64,000 bases of DNA from Saccharofermentans sp. (GCA_024682215.1 JAIKZM010000162.1:1-64000); one strand, 5' to 3'; counted from the first letter of the stretch, positions 39,084 through 49,468 are shown. The notes: generated by a model from the sequence alone, not told the origin. Numbers and translations are program-made.

Positions 39084-40052
39084 ATGAAAAAGAAAGCAGC
39101 GATCATTACCCTAATCATAGCAGGCTCCATTCTCTGGGTGCTCACGGCACTGGCAGTATGTTTCAGGGGCACACAGTTGCTTGCGTTTACGGATGTCGTA
39201 AAAGAAGCCGGAAGCGGCGTCACATATGTCAAAGACAGCAGGAAGCCCGTAAATTTCTTCCCTGTAGGCAATGAGTGCGAGTTTGAGATAACAGTTGACG
39301 GTCCGGATGAAATAGTTCCCACGATAAGCATCTCACTTGAATCTTCCAAAGCGGAACCGATCTTCACAAAGAACGCTAAAAACGGGACTTTCAAGACCGG
39401 GAAGCTCAAAGTCGACAACAAAGAAATATATATTAATTTCAATTATGAACCCCTACCCGAATTGGACGAGAATAAAGAATACGCCGTCAGATATACGATC
39501 GAGCTTACTTCAGGCAATTATGCTCTCTATAACAGCATAGCGCTCACCCTTGCTGCAGTCTGCATTCTGCCTTTGGCGCTCAGCGTTGCCTATCTGATCA
39601 GCTTAAACGAGAACAACAAAAAAGCTTTCGATGAGCGTCAGATGAAGATGCGCGGCAAAGCAGCGATGACAACGATGATAGTCGTCATCGCCACTGCTCT
39701 CGGTCTGGGATGGTTCAGTCTGATCTATAACGATTTCCCGCTGTCAGCATACGAATGCCTGATGATCATCGCATTTATCGGAATCGCAACGTTTGCCATA
39801 ACCGCAGACAGATATGATGCATACATGGGCTTAAGCAATAAGCGCAATGTGTTTGCAGTTATGTTCAGCATTATTGGTATAATCGATCTGTTAATGTTCT
39901 TTTCCACGCTCAGGCTGATCAGAAACGGTGCCGAAGTCAATAACAGGATCGACTCACTTGTACAGGGAATCTGCTGTCTCTCAATAGGCGTTGAAGTTTT
40001 CATAAAGAACATCCAGAACAAAAAGGAGGCGCTGGAGGATGAAGAATCTTAA
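39084..40052 (+). CDS. membrane protein, DUF2178-like, co-transcribed with XRE regulator
   Basis: Several TM segments; SD aaggggg; overlaps downstream XRE gene by 14 nt. Confidence 0.7.
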   Translation: MKKKAAIITLIIAGSILWVLTALAVCFRGTQLLAFTDVVKEAGSGVTYVKDSRKPVNFFPVGNECEFEITVDGPDEIVPTISISLESSKAEPIFTKNAKNGTFKTGKLKVDNKEIYINFNYEPLPELDENKEYAVRYTIELTSGNYALYNSIALTLAAVCILPLALSVAYLISLNENNKKAFDERQMKMRGKAAMTTMIVVIATALGLGWFSLIYNDFPLSAYECLMIIAFIGIATFAITADRYDAYMGLSNKRNVFAVMFSIIGIIDLLMFFSTLRLIRNGAEVNNRIDSLVQGICCLSIGVEVFIKNIQNKKEALEDEES

Positions 40053-40242
40053 ACTAAAATCCGCCAGAGCCGCGCTGGACTTGTCCCAACAGGACTTAGC
40101 CGACAAGGTCGGAGTATCGCGTCAGACGATCAATGCGATCGAAAAAGGCGATTATAACCCTACGATCAATCTCTGCATCACAATTTGCAGAGTTCTTGGT
40201 AAGACATTGGATGAGCTGTTCTGGGAAGAGGAAAGATCCTGA
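40039..40242 (+). CDS. XRE-family HTH regulator (short)
   Basis: MKNLKLKSARAALDLSQQDLADKVGVSRQTINAIEKGDYNPTINLCITICRVLGKTLDELFW. Confidence 0.93.
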   Translation: MKNLKLKSARAALDLSQQDLADKVGVSRQTINAIEKGDYNPTINLCITICRVLGKTLDELFWEEERS

Positions 40243-40250
40243 TCTGCAGA

Positions 40251-40853
40251 TCAATCCGCAAAACCTTTTAGAAATGCTGAGATCTTCTCATAATCCCCGT
40301 CGAAGACAAAGCCGTTAAGGCCGGCTTTCTTGGCACCTTCTACGTTCTCTTCCCTGTCGTCTATAAACAGGCATTCGTCAGCCCTAAGGCTGTATTTTTC
40401 AAGAAACGTCTTATAGATCTCCGGGTCGGGCTTGAGCATCAGATAATCAGATGAAACAAAGACTCCGTCAAAGAAATCCAGCGGCAGCAGATTCGGGAAA
40501 TACTTATAGAACAGATCACTAGCATTTGAAAGAACGTATATGCCGTATCCCTGATCTTTTACCGCCTCGCAGAATTCCCTTGCGCCCGGAAGAGGCTTCA
40601 TGCAGAGATCCCATTTATAAGCACAGTTCTTTAAAGCCTCATGGTACTTTTCGGGAACACGCACCTTAACGAGATCAAATCTGTCGCTGTCCTTAATGTC
40701 TCCCCTGTCGCCCATCATCCATTCGGGCCCTTCAAAGAGCTCTTTCCGGATCACTTCTTTTTCCTCATCAGAGGAGCAGAACATGTCTAAGATAACACCT
40801 GGGTTGAAGTCCAAAAGGACATTTCCCATGTCGAGCACTATGTTCTTGATCAC
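40251..40853 (-). CDS. HAD-superfamily hydrolase
   Basis: KNIVLDMGNVLLDFNP; YVLSNASDLFYKYFP; DECLFIDDREENVEGAKKAGLNGFVFDG. Confidence 0.9.
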   Translation of the reverse strand: MIKNIVLDMGNVLLDFNPGVILDMFCSSDEEKEVIRKELFEGPEWMMGDRGDIKDSDRFDLVKVRVPEKYHEALKNCAYKWDLCMKPLPGAREFCEAVKDQGYGIYVLSNASDLFYKYFPNLLPLDFFDGVFVSSDYLMLKPDPEIYKTFLEKYSLRADECLFIDDREENVEGAKKAGLNGFVFDGDYEKISAFLKGFAD

Positions 40854-40865
40854 TTTCTCACCTGT

Positions 40866-42152
40866 TTAAGCATCAGTACCTTTCGGTCCGACATATTCTA
40901 AACAAAGCATGGTAAGGTCGTCAAACTGAGGTGCTTCCTTAACGAAATCCTTTACGGAAGAATCAATGCGCTCGATGATAGCCTTCGGAGTCTCGTTCTC
41001 CGCACCTCTTAATGCATAGAGAAGTCTTTCTGTTCCGAAGAGCTCCTCGGCTGCATCTGTTGCCTCGGGAACGCCGTCCGTATAGATAAAGAGCTTGGGC
41101 CCGGGATCCATCAGAAGCTCATATTCCTTATAGACTGCACCTTCCATACCGCCTATGACCAGACCGTGCTTATCCTTGATCATCTCAAAGCTGCCGCCGG
41201 ATTTTTTAAGAAACGGATATTCATGACCTGCATTAGCGGCCTTCAGGACACCTGTGCTCAGATCAAGACAGCCGTACCATACGGTGACGAACATGTCCTC
41301 ATGGTTGTTGGTGCAAAGCTGGTTATTTACGAACTTCAATACTTCAGCCGGGTCGTTGCCCATCATGGCGATATTCTGGATAAGGATCTTGGATACCATC
41401 ATGAAGAGAGCTGCAGGAATCCCTTTTCCGGATACATCTGCCATTACGATTCCGAGATGGTTCTCATCGATAAGGAAGAAATCGTAAAAGTCGCCGCCTA
41501 CCTCTTTGGCAGGGTTCATCGAAGCGTATATATTGAAATCATCGCGCTCAGGGAACGCAGGAAAGATGTTGGGAAGGGTCTCTGCCTGTATCCTCGTAGC
41601 CATCGTCAGTTCGTTGTCGATACGGTCTTTCTCGAGCTGCTGTTTCTGATATCTCTCGATCTGAATGCGGATGATAACGTAATACAGATAAGCTGCGGAA
41701 ATGACAGTTGCAAGGATGATGAACTGAAGTTCTTCGATAAAAGCCTGGATCCCGATCGCAACAAGAGGCAGCAACAGATAGAGCCAAAGTGCTGATGCAA
41801 GCCTCTTGTCTATCTTGGATTTGTATCTTATCAGAAGATAGATACTCTGACCGAGCATCAGTATGTGTATGGTGTTGGAAAGCACATAACCGGGATTCCG
41901 GTGATAGATGTTCATCTCATCGAAATAGTAATAGAACTTTGAAAAAATGTTCGCGATAAGACCTATCACGTGGCCGGCCAGAAGGAAAAGGAAGATATAG
42001 TTGATGACCTTGGCTCTCTTTCCGGGATTTGCCAGGAAAAGTATCAGGAGCGCAAGCAGATAGATCATGAAACCTGATACGGTAAACTCCACAAAAGTGG
42101 CAGTTTGGATCAAGCCCGAGACCACTTTGCCCGGATGAGCGCTGACCAGCAT
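40866..42152 (-). CDS. membrane SpoIIE/PP2C-type phosphatase
   Basis: N-terminal hydrophobic segments; NPAKEVGGDFYDFFLIDENHLGIVMADVSGKGIPAALFMM; real start may be at 42208 in another frame (see findings). Confidence 0.88.
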   Translation of the reverse strand: MLVSAHPGKVVSGLIQTATFVEFTVSGFMIYLLALLILFLANPGKRAKVINYIFLFLLAGHVIGLIANIFSKFYYYFDEMNIYHRNPGYVLSNTIHILMLGQSIYLLIRYKSKIDKRLASALWLYLLLPLVAIGIQAFIEELQFIILATVISAAYLYYVIIRIQIERYQKQQLEKDRIDNELTMATRIQAETLPNIFPAFPERDDFNIYASMNPAKEVGGDFYDFFLIDENHLGIVMADVSGKGIPAALFMMVSKILIQNIAMMGNDPAEVLKFVNNQLCTNNHEDMFVTVWYGCLDLSTGVLKAANAGHEYPFLKKSGGSFEMIKDKHGLVIGGMEGAVYKEYELLMDPGPKLFIYTDGVPEATDAAEELFGTERLLYALRGAENETPKAIIERIDSSVKDFVKEAPQFDDLTMLCLEYVGPKGTDA

Positions 42153-42301
42153 CCTGCCGCGATAAATACGATATTGATGATGTCAAACAAGTTGAGATTA
42201 AATACCATATCAGATCACCTGCCCTTTTGAAGATAAGTTAACAGTAACAAATCTTTTCAAGAAGATATTTAATAAATCTTAACTGTTTTTTGAATTCTGT
42301 A

Positions 42302-44209
42302 TCAATGATCCTCTTCGTATGGCTCATCAGCGGGCTGGGTTCCCCAGATATACTGCTCAAGCTCGGATACGCCGACCTCGTCGATGAGAGCCTTGGAAAA
42401 CTGGGTCTCATAGAGTTCACGGTATATACCCTCTTTGTTAAGGAGCTCCTTGTGACTGCCGCGTTCTGCGATCATTCCGTCTTTTACGACCAGGATCTCA
42501 TCAGCGGCAAGGATCGTCGAAAGCCTGTGTGCGATAAGTATGCTCGTCTTGCTCTTTATGATCGGATCGATGGCATCCTGGATCTTCTTTTCGGAGATGG
42601 AGTCCAGAGCTGATGTTGCCTCATCGAAGATAAAGATCGTGGGGTCTTTGAGGATTATCCTGGCTATTGAGATGCGCTGTTTCTCACCGCCGGAAAGCTT
42701 AAGTCCGCGGTTTCCGACCTCAGTATCAAGTCCCTTCTCCTGCTTTTCGATGAAGTCCCAGATGTTGGCTTTCTTAAGAGCATCTGTCATTTCTTCTTCA
42801 GTCGCATCAGGTTTTGCATACAGAAGATTGTCCCTGACAGTTCCGTTAAACAGATATGTTTCCTGGGAAACAACACCGACCTGGTCTCTTAAGAACTTCA
42901 GATCGAGCTTTCTTACGTCAATGCCGTCAAAGGTCACGGTTCCGCTGTCGGCATCGTAAAGCCGCGGAATTAGATTAACTATCGTACTCTTTCCCGAACC
43001 GGAAGGACCGACAATGGCGATGCTGCTGCCCGCTTTGAGCGAGAAATTGATATCCCTGAGGATCTGCTTTGACTTGTCGTATGAGAATCCGACATGCTCG
43101 AAAACAACGTTTCCCGTCACCTTGCCAGGAGTTATTGCATCAGGCGCGTTCTTTATCTCCACTGGAATGTCGAAATAATCGAAGATCCTCGTAAACAGCG
43201 CCATCGATCTGATCCAGTCAACCTGAATGTTGAGCAGGCTGTTCACAGGCATATACATCCTGCCGAGGAGCGCCACGAGCACAGATATGTCACCTATCGT
43301 AATAGTTGAATCATACTTCATCATGAGAATGCCGCCCGCAAGATACAGAAGCATCGGTCCGATGCTCGTGAACGTCGTAAGGACGACCCTGAACCAGCGT
43401 CCTGCCATGCTCTCTTTTATGTTCAGGCCGATCATCTTCCGGTTGGCCTGCTCATATCTGTCATATTCATACTTTTCCTTGCCGAAAAGCTTTACCAGAA
43501 GCTGTCCGCTTACGGAAAGAGTCTCGTTTAAGATCCCGTTGACTTCATCATTTACCTGCTGCGATTCGTTTGTCAGAGACCACCTTCTCTTGCCCGCGCT
43601 TCTCGTCGGTATAGTAAACAAAGGAACTATCACGATGCCTACCAGCGCTAGGATCCAGTTTTTCTGGAACATCGCGATCATGGCTATGATCAGCGTGATG
43701 GAGTTGGAAAGGATGCTGCTGAAAGTGCTTGTGATCACGGACTTTACGCCGTCTATGTCGCTCGTCATCCTGGTAATGATATCGCCCTGGTTGTTGGTCG
43801 TAAAAAACCTCTGGGACATGCTCTGCAGATGCGAATACATCTGGTTGCGCATGTCATACGTTATGTGCTGTGCGATCCAGGTGTTGATGTATGTTTCGGC
43901 AACGCCGATAAGGCTTGCAAGAAGAGTAACGATAAGTGACAGAACAATATAATAGATGAGTGCTTTAAAGTCTCTCTTCATGAGACCGTCATCAAGGATC
44001 TTGCCTGTGATCATTGACGGCATGAGCGAGAAAAATGAAGATACGATGATGCAGACAAGAACAAGAACAAGCTGCTTTGTATAAGGTTTCAGATATGAGA
44101 ATACACGCTTCAGGAGCGCCTTAGTTACTTTAGGCTGATTTGCCTTTTCCTCTTCCGTAAGGAACTTGCCGCCCATAGGGCCGCCCATACCTCTTGCTCC
44201 GGGTGGCAT
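42302..44209 (-). CDS. ABC transporter, fused permease/ATP-binding exporter
   Basis: IVGPSGSGKSTIVNLIPRLYD Walker A; LSGGEKQRISIARI; IFIFDEATSALD. Confidence 0.95.
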   Translation of the reverse strand: MPPGARGMGGPMGGKFLTEEEKANQPKVTKALLKRVFSYLKPYTKQLVLVLVCIIVSSFFSLMPSMITGKILDDGLMKRDFKALIYYIVLSLIVTLLASLIGVAETYINTWIAQHITYDMRNQMYSHLQSMSQRFFTTNNQGDIITRMTSDIDGVKSVITSTFSSILSNSITLIIAMIAMFQKNWILALVGIVIVPLFTIPTRSAGKRRWSLTNESQQVNDEVNGILNETLSVSGQLLVKLFGKEKYEYDRYEQANRKMIGLNIKESMAGRWFRVVLTTFTSIGPMLLYLAGGILMMKYDSTITIGDISVLVALLGRMYMPVNSLLNIQVDWIRSMALFTRIFDYFDIPVEIKNAPDAITPGKVTGNVVFEHVGFSYDKSKQILRDINFSLKAGSSIAIVGPSGSGKSTIVNLIPRLYDADSGTVTFDGIDVRKLDLKFLRDQVGVVSQETYLFNGTVRDNLLYAKPDATEEEMTDALKKANIWDFIEKQEKGLDTEVGNRGLKLSGGEKQRISIARIILKDPTIFIFDEATSALDSISEKKIQDAIDPIIKSKTSILIAHRLSTILAADEILVVKDGMIAERGSHKELLNKEGIYRELYETQFSKALIDEVGVSELEQYIWGTQPADEPYEEDH

Positions 44210-44339
44210 ATTTCTCCCTGCCCTTCTTTGTTTTTTTACGCTACTTTTACCATATTTAGGTCAGTTTTCAAAATAGTTACATCATGTGAACGAAGTCTTA
44301 AAACAGCAACCGTATAATGAACTCGTAGCGAGAGATAAA

Positions 44340-45701
44340 ATGAATAACAAAAAAGAACTATTTGAATCAGCAAATCCCGTAAAAGCACTGGCCGTAATGT
44401 CCATCCCGACTGTCGCGAGCCAGCTTATACTGCTGATCTATAACATCTCGGACACCTGGTTCATCGGAAGGACCAATGATCCCGCCATGATCGGCGCATC
44501 CAATCTCGGTCTGACCGTGTACCTGATCATAGTCTCGCTTGCAAATGTTTTCGGTGTCGGCGGCGGAAGCCTCATGGTACGCCTCATAGGCGAGAAGAAG
44601 GAAGCAGATGCCCGAAAGACCGCATCTTACAGCATAATCGCATCCGGTATCGCTGCTGCCGTATTTTCGCTTCTCACACTGATATTCCTTACTCCCCTGC
44701 TTACTCTCCTCGGAGCTGACTCGTCAACGATGGCTTACGGAAAACAATATCTCTTTACCACAGTGGTACTGGGCGGCATTCCAAATATCTTATCCATCAG
44801 CATGCCGCATCTCTTAAGGAATGCAGGATACTCCAGGGAATCAGGATTCGGCGTAGGATTGGGAAGCATGCTGAATGTGGCCTTGGATCCGCTTTTCATG
44901 TTCGTTCTGCTTCCAAAGGGCAACGAGGTCCTCGGCGCAGGAATAGCGACCATGCTCTCCAACTACTGCTCTCTTCTCTATTTCATTCTTGTATTCCGTA
45001 AGGTCAGGAATGAAAGTGTTCTCAAGATCAGTTTCAAACGAGAAAAGCTCGAAAAGGAACACCTAAAGTCACTATATTCAGTCGGCATACCTGCAGCCGT
45101 CAGCGTCTTTCTATTTGACCTTGTTACGATAGTCATCAACAGGCTCGTTACAGGTTACGGTGATCATACAAAGCCTCTTGCCGCCATTGGCATAGTCCTT
45201 AAACTTGAAAGGATCCCGATCAACGTCGGACTCGGCATATGCCTCGGAATGTTGCCTCTTATCGCTTACAATTTCGGTTCCGGAAACCATGCGAGAATGA
45301 ACCATTTCTCTACACTCGCGAGATGGATCATTATAGGATTTTCAACTGTATGCACCATAGTTTTCTTCATTTTTGCAAAGGATCTGGTCGGAGCATTCAT
45401 AGTAGACGGAGAGACTGTCAGACTCGGGGTCATGTTCCTTCAGGCAAGGTGCTTTGCGCTGCCATTCATGATGATCGGATATCACATCGTAAACTACATG
45501 AACGCGGTCAACCAAGGAAGGATATCATTTATTCTGGCACTGCTCAGGCACGTGATCATACTCATTCCGGTGATGCTGATAATGAATGCAGTCTGGGGAC
45601 TTTCAGGACTCATATGTTCTCAGCTCACAGCCGACATCATTCATTCCGCTGCCGCATCTGTCATATATCTGAAAATCAGAAAAAGCATAAACAGAAAATG
45701 A
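44340..45701 (+). CDS. MATE family efflux transporter
   Basis: FESANPVKALAVMSIPTVASQLILLIYNISDTWFIGRTNDPAMIGASNLG. Confidence 0.92.
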   Translation: MNNKKELFESANPVKALAVMSIPTVASQLILLIYNISDTWFIGRTNDPAMIGASNLGLTVYLIIVSLANVFGVGGGSLMVRLIGEKKEADARKTASYSIIASGIAAAVFSLLTLIFLTPLLTLLGADSSTMAYGKQYLFTTVVLGGIPNILSISMPHLLRNAGYSRESGFGVGLGSMLNVALDPLFMFVLLPKGNEVLGAGIATMLSNYCSLLYFILVFRKVRNESVLKISFKREKLEKEHLKSLYSVGIPAAVSVFLFDLVTIVINRLVTGYGDHTKPLAAIGIVLKLERIPINVGLGICLGMLPLIAYNFGSGNHARMNHFSTLARWIIIGFSTVCTIVFFIFAKDLVGAFIVDGETVRLGVMFLQARCFALPFMMIGYHIVNYMNAVNQGRISFILALLRHVIILIPVMLIMNAVWGLSGLICSQLTADIIHSAAASVIYLKIRKSINRK

Positions 45702-45736
45702 TATAATTGACCCTATCATCAACAAGGATAGGAAGC

Positions 45737-46282
45737 ATGATCGAGATAACATTCCTGCAGATGATCATCCTGATAACAACTGCATGGATCTTTGTGCGGC
45801 TTGTTTGTGCTGCAGCGGGCAAAACGTTTTCCGTAAAGCGTGAAATGTTCCTTCTGCTTGTATATATATGCATCGTAGTGATCGCGCGATTCGTATATTT
45901 TGAGCTGAACCCCGTATTCGGTTATCCTTTGCCTTTAAGGATCGTCTTCAACAAAAACTACACTGACTTTATTCATCTTAAGCCTTTCGATTTCCTTTCT
46001 GACATTTACGAAGGAGATAAGCTGAACATCATTGGAAACATCGCGATGTTCATTCCCGTAGGCATAGTCTGGCCTGTTTGTTTCAAAAAACTCGACAGAT
46101 TCTGGAAGACGGCTCTTGCCTGCATCTGCTTTTCGCTACTCATAGAACTCTCGCAGTTGTTATGCGACGGAAGACACACGGATATAGATGACCTTATTCT
46201 CAACTCGGCCGGAGCGCTGACAGGTGCATCTGTTGTTTTCATTATCCGCAAGATCAGGAACAGACGGAAAAAGGAGAACTGA
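45737..46282 (+). CDS. VanZ family protein
   Basis: NPVFGYPLPLRIVFNKNYTDFIHLKPFDFLSDI...NIIGNIAMFIPVGIVWPV...SLLIELSQLLCDGRHTDIDDLILNSAGALTG. Confidence 0.88.
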   Translation: MIEITFLQMIILITTAWIFVRLVCAAAGKTFSVKREMFLLLVYICIVVIARFVYFELNPVFGYPLPLRIVFNKNYTDFIHLKPFDFLSDIYEGDKLNIIGNIAMFIPVGIVWPVCFKKLDRFWKTALACICFSLLIELSQLLCDGRHTDIDDLILNSAGALTGASVVFIIRKIRNRRKKEN

Positions 46283-46285
46283 TCC

Positions 46286-47056
46286 ATGGGAAATGTTTCT
46301 TTATACTGGCTTGGTCAGATGGGACTTCTGATAGACACCGGGAACACCAGGATATGCGTTGACTATTTTGCAAGCACGATCGGCGGACGGCAGACTCCTC
46401 CGCCGTTTCCCGCAGATACATTGACAGGCATCGATATATTTGCTGGAACTCACGACCACATCGACCACATCGATCATGATGCATGGAAGATATGGGCAAA
46501 GACAAATCATGATGCCAGGTTTGTCTTTCCGAAAGCACATACGGCCTCCGTTCTTGAAGACGGCGTATCCGAGGAAAATGCCATAGGATTAAACGACGGC
46601 GGATCATACAGTTTCAGGGACGTAACCATACATGCCATAGCGGCATCACACGAATTTCTTGACCGTGACGGTAAGACAGGTCTTTATCCTTATCTTCAGT
46701 ACATCATCGAAGCAAACGGAGTCAGGATCCATCACGCAGGAGATACGGTACGCTATGAAGGCATGCTTCCGAAGATCAGATCATTCGGCGACATCGACGT
46801 TCAGCTTCTTCCCATAAACGGACGCGACGCAAAAAGATACCGCATTGGTTTTATAGGAAATATGACCTATCAGGAAGCCGCGGATCTCGCAGGTGAAACA
46901 AAACCCGGACTGGTCATTCCGGGTCACTGGGACATGTTTGAGATCAACGGCTTTGACCCGTCGCTTTTCGCTGATTATCTCGATGCAAAATACAACGGAA
47001 AGATAAAATGCGTGATCCCGAAAGTAATGGAAAAGATAGTTATCCAAACTCCCTGA
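46286..47056 (+). CDS. MBL-fold metallohydrolase, UlaG-like
   Basis: GTHDHIDHIDHDAW; IHHAGDTVRYEGM; LLPINGRD. Confidence 0.85.
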   Translation: MGNVSLYWLGQMGLLIDTGNTRICVDYFASTIGGRQTPPPFPADTLTGIDIFAGTHDHIDHIDHDAWKIWAKTNHDARFVFPKAHTASVLEDGVSEENAIGLNDGGSYSFRDVTIHAIAASHEFLDRDGKTGLYPYLQYIIEANGVRIHHAGDTVRYEGMLPKIRSFGDIDVQLLPINGRDAKRYRIGFIGNMTYQEAADLAGETKPGLVIPGHWDMFEINGFDPSLFADYLDAKYNGKIKCVIPKVMEKIVIQTP

Positions 47057-47068
47057 CGGAGGTAAGAA

Positions 47069-48028
47069 ATGAAGATAGTCGTATTAACAAAAGGTCTGAA
47101 ACCCAAGCACAGGGAACTGATAGAAAAGACTTCGGAAAAGGCCGGAGCCGAGGTCTGTTTTGCCGAATCCGAAAACGCGTTTCCTTCGGGGTTTGAAGAT
47201 CCCGACATAATCTACGGATTCGGAATCGAGACCGCGCGCACCAGTAAGAACCTGAAATGGCTCTGCGTTCCCTCTGCAGGTGTCGACTATCTTATGAAGC
47301 CGGGCTCGTTCGCAAACGAAGACTGCATCCTCACAAATTCTGCAGGCGCATACGGTGTTTCTATCGCCGAACACATCATCGCGGTAACGCTCATGATGAT
47401 GAGATGTCTGACCGAGTTTCACTCTGAAACACTTCAGAAGACATGGGGACAGCCAAGAGCGCAGAAGTCTCTCAAAGACTGCAGGATCACCGTTCTCGGA
47501 ACCGGTGATATAGGCAGTTGTTTCGCAAAGCGCGCAGCAGCTTTTGAGCCTGAAAGCATCACCGGCATCAACAGGAGTGGAACATGCAGTGAGCCTGCGT
47601 TTGACAAAGTGGTCAAAATCGGAGAGCTTGAGAATATCCTCCCCCATACGGATCTTCTGGTAATGAGTCTCCCCTCAACTTCAGAGACTGAGAACATTCT
47701 CTCACGCAGAAGGATCGGACTGCTGCCCGAAGGGGCTTACATAGTCAATGTCGGCAGAGGTACCGCGATCGATGAAGATGCGCTTGCCGATGCTCTGGAC
47801 AGCGGAAGGATCGCAGGCGCAGCGCTAGATGTTTTCAGGACTGAGCCGCTCCATTTTGACAGCAGACTCTGGAACACGAAAAATCTTCTGATAACACCTC
47901 ATGTGGCAGGAAATCTCACACTTGATCATACGACGGACAGAAATGTCGAGATGTTCTGCGAGGATCTTTTGAACTACGCCGGCGGACTTAAGATGAAACA
48001 TGTCGTAGACAGGAAAAGAGGTTATTGA
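47069..48028 (+). CDS. D-isomer-specific 2-hydroxyacid dehydrogenase
   Basis: ITVLGTGDIGSCFAKRAAAF; VNVGRGTAIDEDALADALDSGRIAGAALDVFRTEPL. Confidence 0.9.
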   Translation: MKIVVLTKGLKPKHRELIEKTSEKAGAEVCFAESENAFPSGFEDPDIIYGFGIETARTSKNLKWLCVPSAGVDYLMKPGSFANEDCILTNSAGAYGVSIAEHIIAVTLMMMRCLTEFHSETLQKTWGQPRAQKSLKDCRITVLGTGDIGSCFAKRAAAFEPESITGINRSGTCSEPAFDKVVKIGELENILPHTDLLVMSLPSTSETENILSRRRIGLLPEGAYIVNVGRGTAIDEDALADALDSGRIAGAALDVFRTEPLHFDSRLWNTKNLLITPHVAGNLTLDHTTDRNVEMFCEDLLNYAGGLKMKHVVDRKRGY

Positions 48029-48030
48029 TA

Positions 48031-48747
48031 ATGGCAAATGTAATGGTAACCGGAACCGGAAGGAATTACGCGTTAGGTTATAACCTGGCACTCAGATATC
48101 TCGAAGCAGGTGATACGGTAATCGCAACCATAAGAAAACCGTCACCCGACATCGACGGACTCAAGGACAGATTCGGTGACAAGCTCATTGTTATCACAAT
48201 GGATCTGCTCGACTCGAGATCGGTAAATCTGGCAGCTGAAACAGCAGCCAGAAAAGTAAGTCATATCGATACCTTGATCAACAACGCTGTCGGAGTATCA
48301 CGTGATTGCGACAAAGGATTCTTTGATGCCGACCTGGATCTGATCCCACGAACGATCGACATAATCGCAGTTGGTACGATGCGTGTCATCAAAGCCTTCT
48401 ATCCCCTGCTGATAAAAGCTCCCGGAACCGCGCTCATCATGAACATCTCATCAGAAGCGGGCAGCATAGAAAAGTGCTACAGGACAAACATGATCGATTA
48501 CGGCATGGGCAAAGCCGCACTCAACATGGCAACGATGAATCTCTACAACACATTTAAGGATGAGCGCAAAGTCAACATTTTCGCAGTCCATCCGGGCTGG
48601 ATCAGAACAGACGGAAATCCTGGCAATCCTGCACCGCTCTCATCTTACGAAGCAGCAGGAATACTAAAGGATCTGTTTGCCTCCAAACGCGAGGATTTCA
48701 CAGGACACAGATTCATAACCAATGAAGGGAACGACTATCCGTTCTGA
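48031..48747 (+). CDS. short-chain dehydrogenase/reductase
   Basis: VMVTGTGRNYALGYNLALRYLEAG; LINNAVG; YGMGKAALNMATM. Confidence 0.88.
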   Translation: MANVMVTGTGRNYALGYNLALRYLEAGDTVIATIRKPSPDIDGLKDRFGDKLIVITMDLLDSRSVNLAAETAARKVSHIDTLINNAVGVSRDCDKGFFDADLDLIPRTIDIIAVGTMRVIKAFYPLLIKAPGTALIMNISSEAGSIEKCYRTNMIDYGMGKAALNMATMNLYNTFKDERKVNIFAVHPGWIRTDGNPGNPAPLSSYEAAGILKDLFASKREDFTGHRFITNEGNDYPF

Positions 48748-48791
48748 ACAGTTTTAAGTTTCAAAAGAACATCTCATCTTCAGGAGGAAAC

Positions 48792-49403
48792 ATGAACCAC
48801 AAAGAAAGAATGTTAGCAAACCTTCCTTATAAAGCTTGGCTCGACGGTCTCAGCGAAGAACGACTCGAAAACAAAAAGAAGATCTTCAGATATAACAATC
48901 TCGAGCCCGGCAATCCAGAGGAAAAAGACAGGCTCATCAAAGATATCCTCGGAAAGACGGGCGAGTACATCAACATAGAGCCTCCTTTCTATTGCGACTA
49001 CGGTTACAACATTGAGATCGGTGAAAACTTTTTCGCAAACTACAACTTCACTGTCCTCGATGTCGGGAAAGTAAGGATCGGCAAAAACGTTCAGATCGCT
49101 CCGAATGTATCCATCTACACGGCAGGTCACCCTGTCCATCCGGAGTCCCGCGATTCCGGTTATGAATACGGAATAGACATCACCATAGGTGACAGCGTCT
49201 GGATCGGCGGCAACACCTCCATCATGCCCGGAGTGACCGTTGGGAACAACGTCGTGATCGGAGCAGGAAGCGTAGTAACCAAAGACCTTCCCGATAATGT
49301 CATTGCGGCGGGCAACCCCTGCAGGATCATAAGAAAGATCACCGAGGAAGACCGTGATTACTATTACAAAGACAGGAAATTCGATGTCGATGACTATAAA
49401 TAA
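48792..49403 (+). CDS. sugar O-acetyltransferase (maltose/galactoside acetyltransferase family)
   Basis: PFYCDYGYNIEIGENFFANYNFTVLDVGKVRIGKNVQIAPNVSIYTAGHPVHPESR; SVWIGGNTSIMPGVTVG. Confidence 0.95.
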   Translation: MNHKERMLANLPYKAWLDGLSEERLENKKKIFRYNNLEPGNPEEKDRLIKDILGKTGEYINIEPPFYCDYGYNIEIGENFFANYNFTVLDVGKVRIGKNVQIAPNVSIYTAGHPVHPESRDSGYEYGIDITIGDSVWIGGNTSIMPGVTVGNNVVIGAGSVVTKDLPDNVIAAGNPCRIIRKITEEDRDYYYKDRKFDVDDYK

Positions 49404-49468
49404 TCTCCGTAAATGACTATAATATTGTTTGCGAAAATTTCTTTTCAGGAAATAAACGGAGAACAGAT

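Noticed and set aside
40039-40242. DUF2178-like/XRE pair as a toxin-antitoxin system
   Set aside because: The upstream gene is a multi-TM membrane protein; this membrane protein/XRE pairing is common and there is no toxin motif
45737-46282. VanZ plus VanR/VanS-like genes as glycopeptide resistance
   Set aside because: They are 35 kb apart and there is no vanH, vanA/B ligase or vanX; VanZ-family proteins are common in Firmicutes
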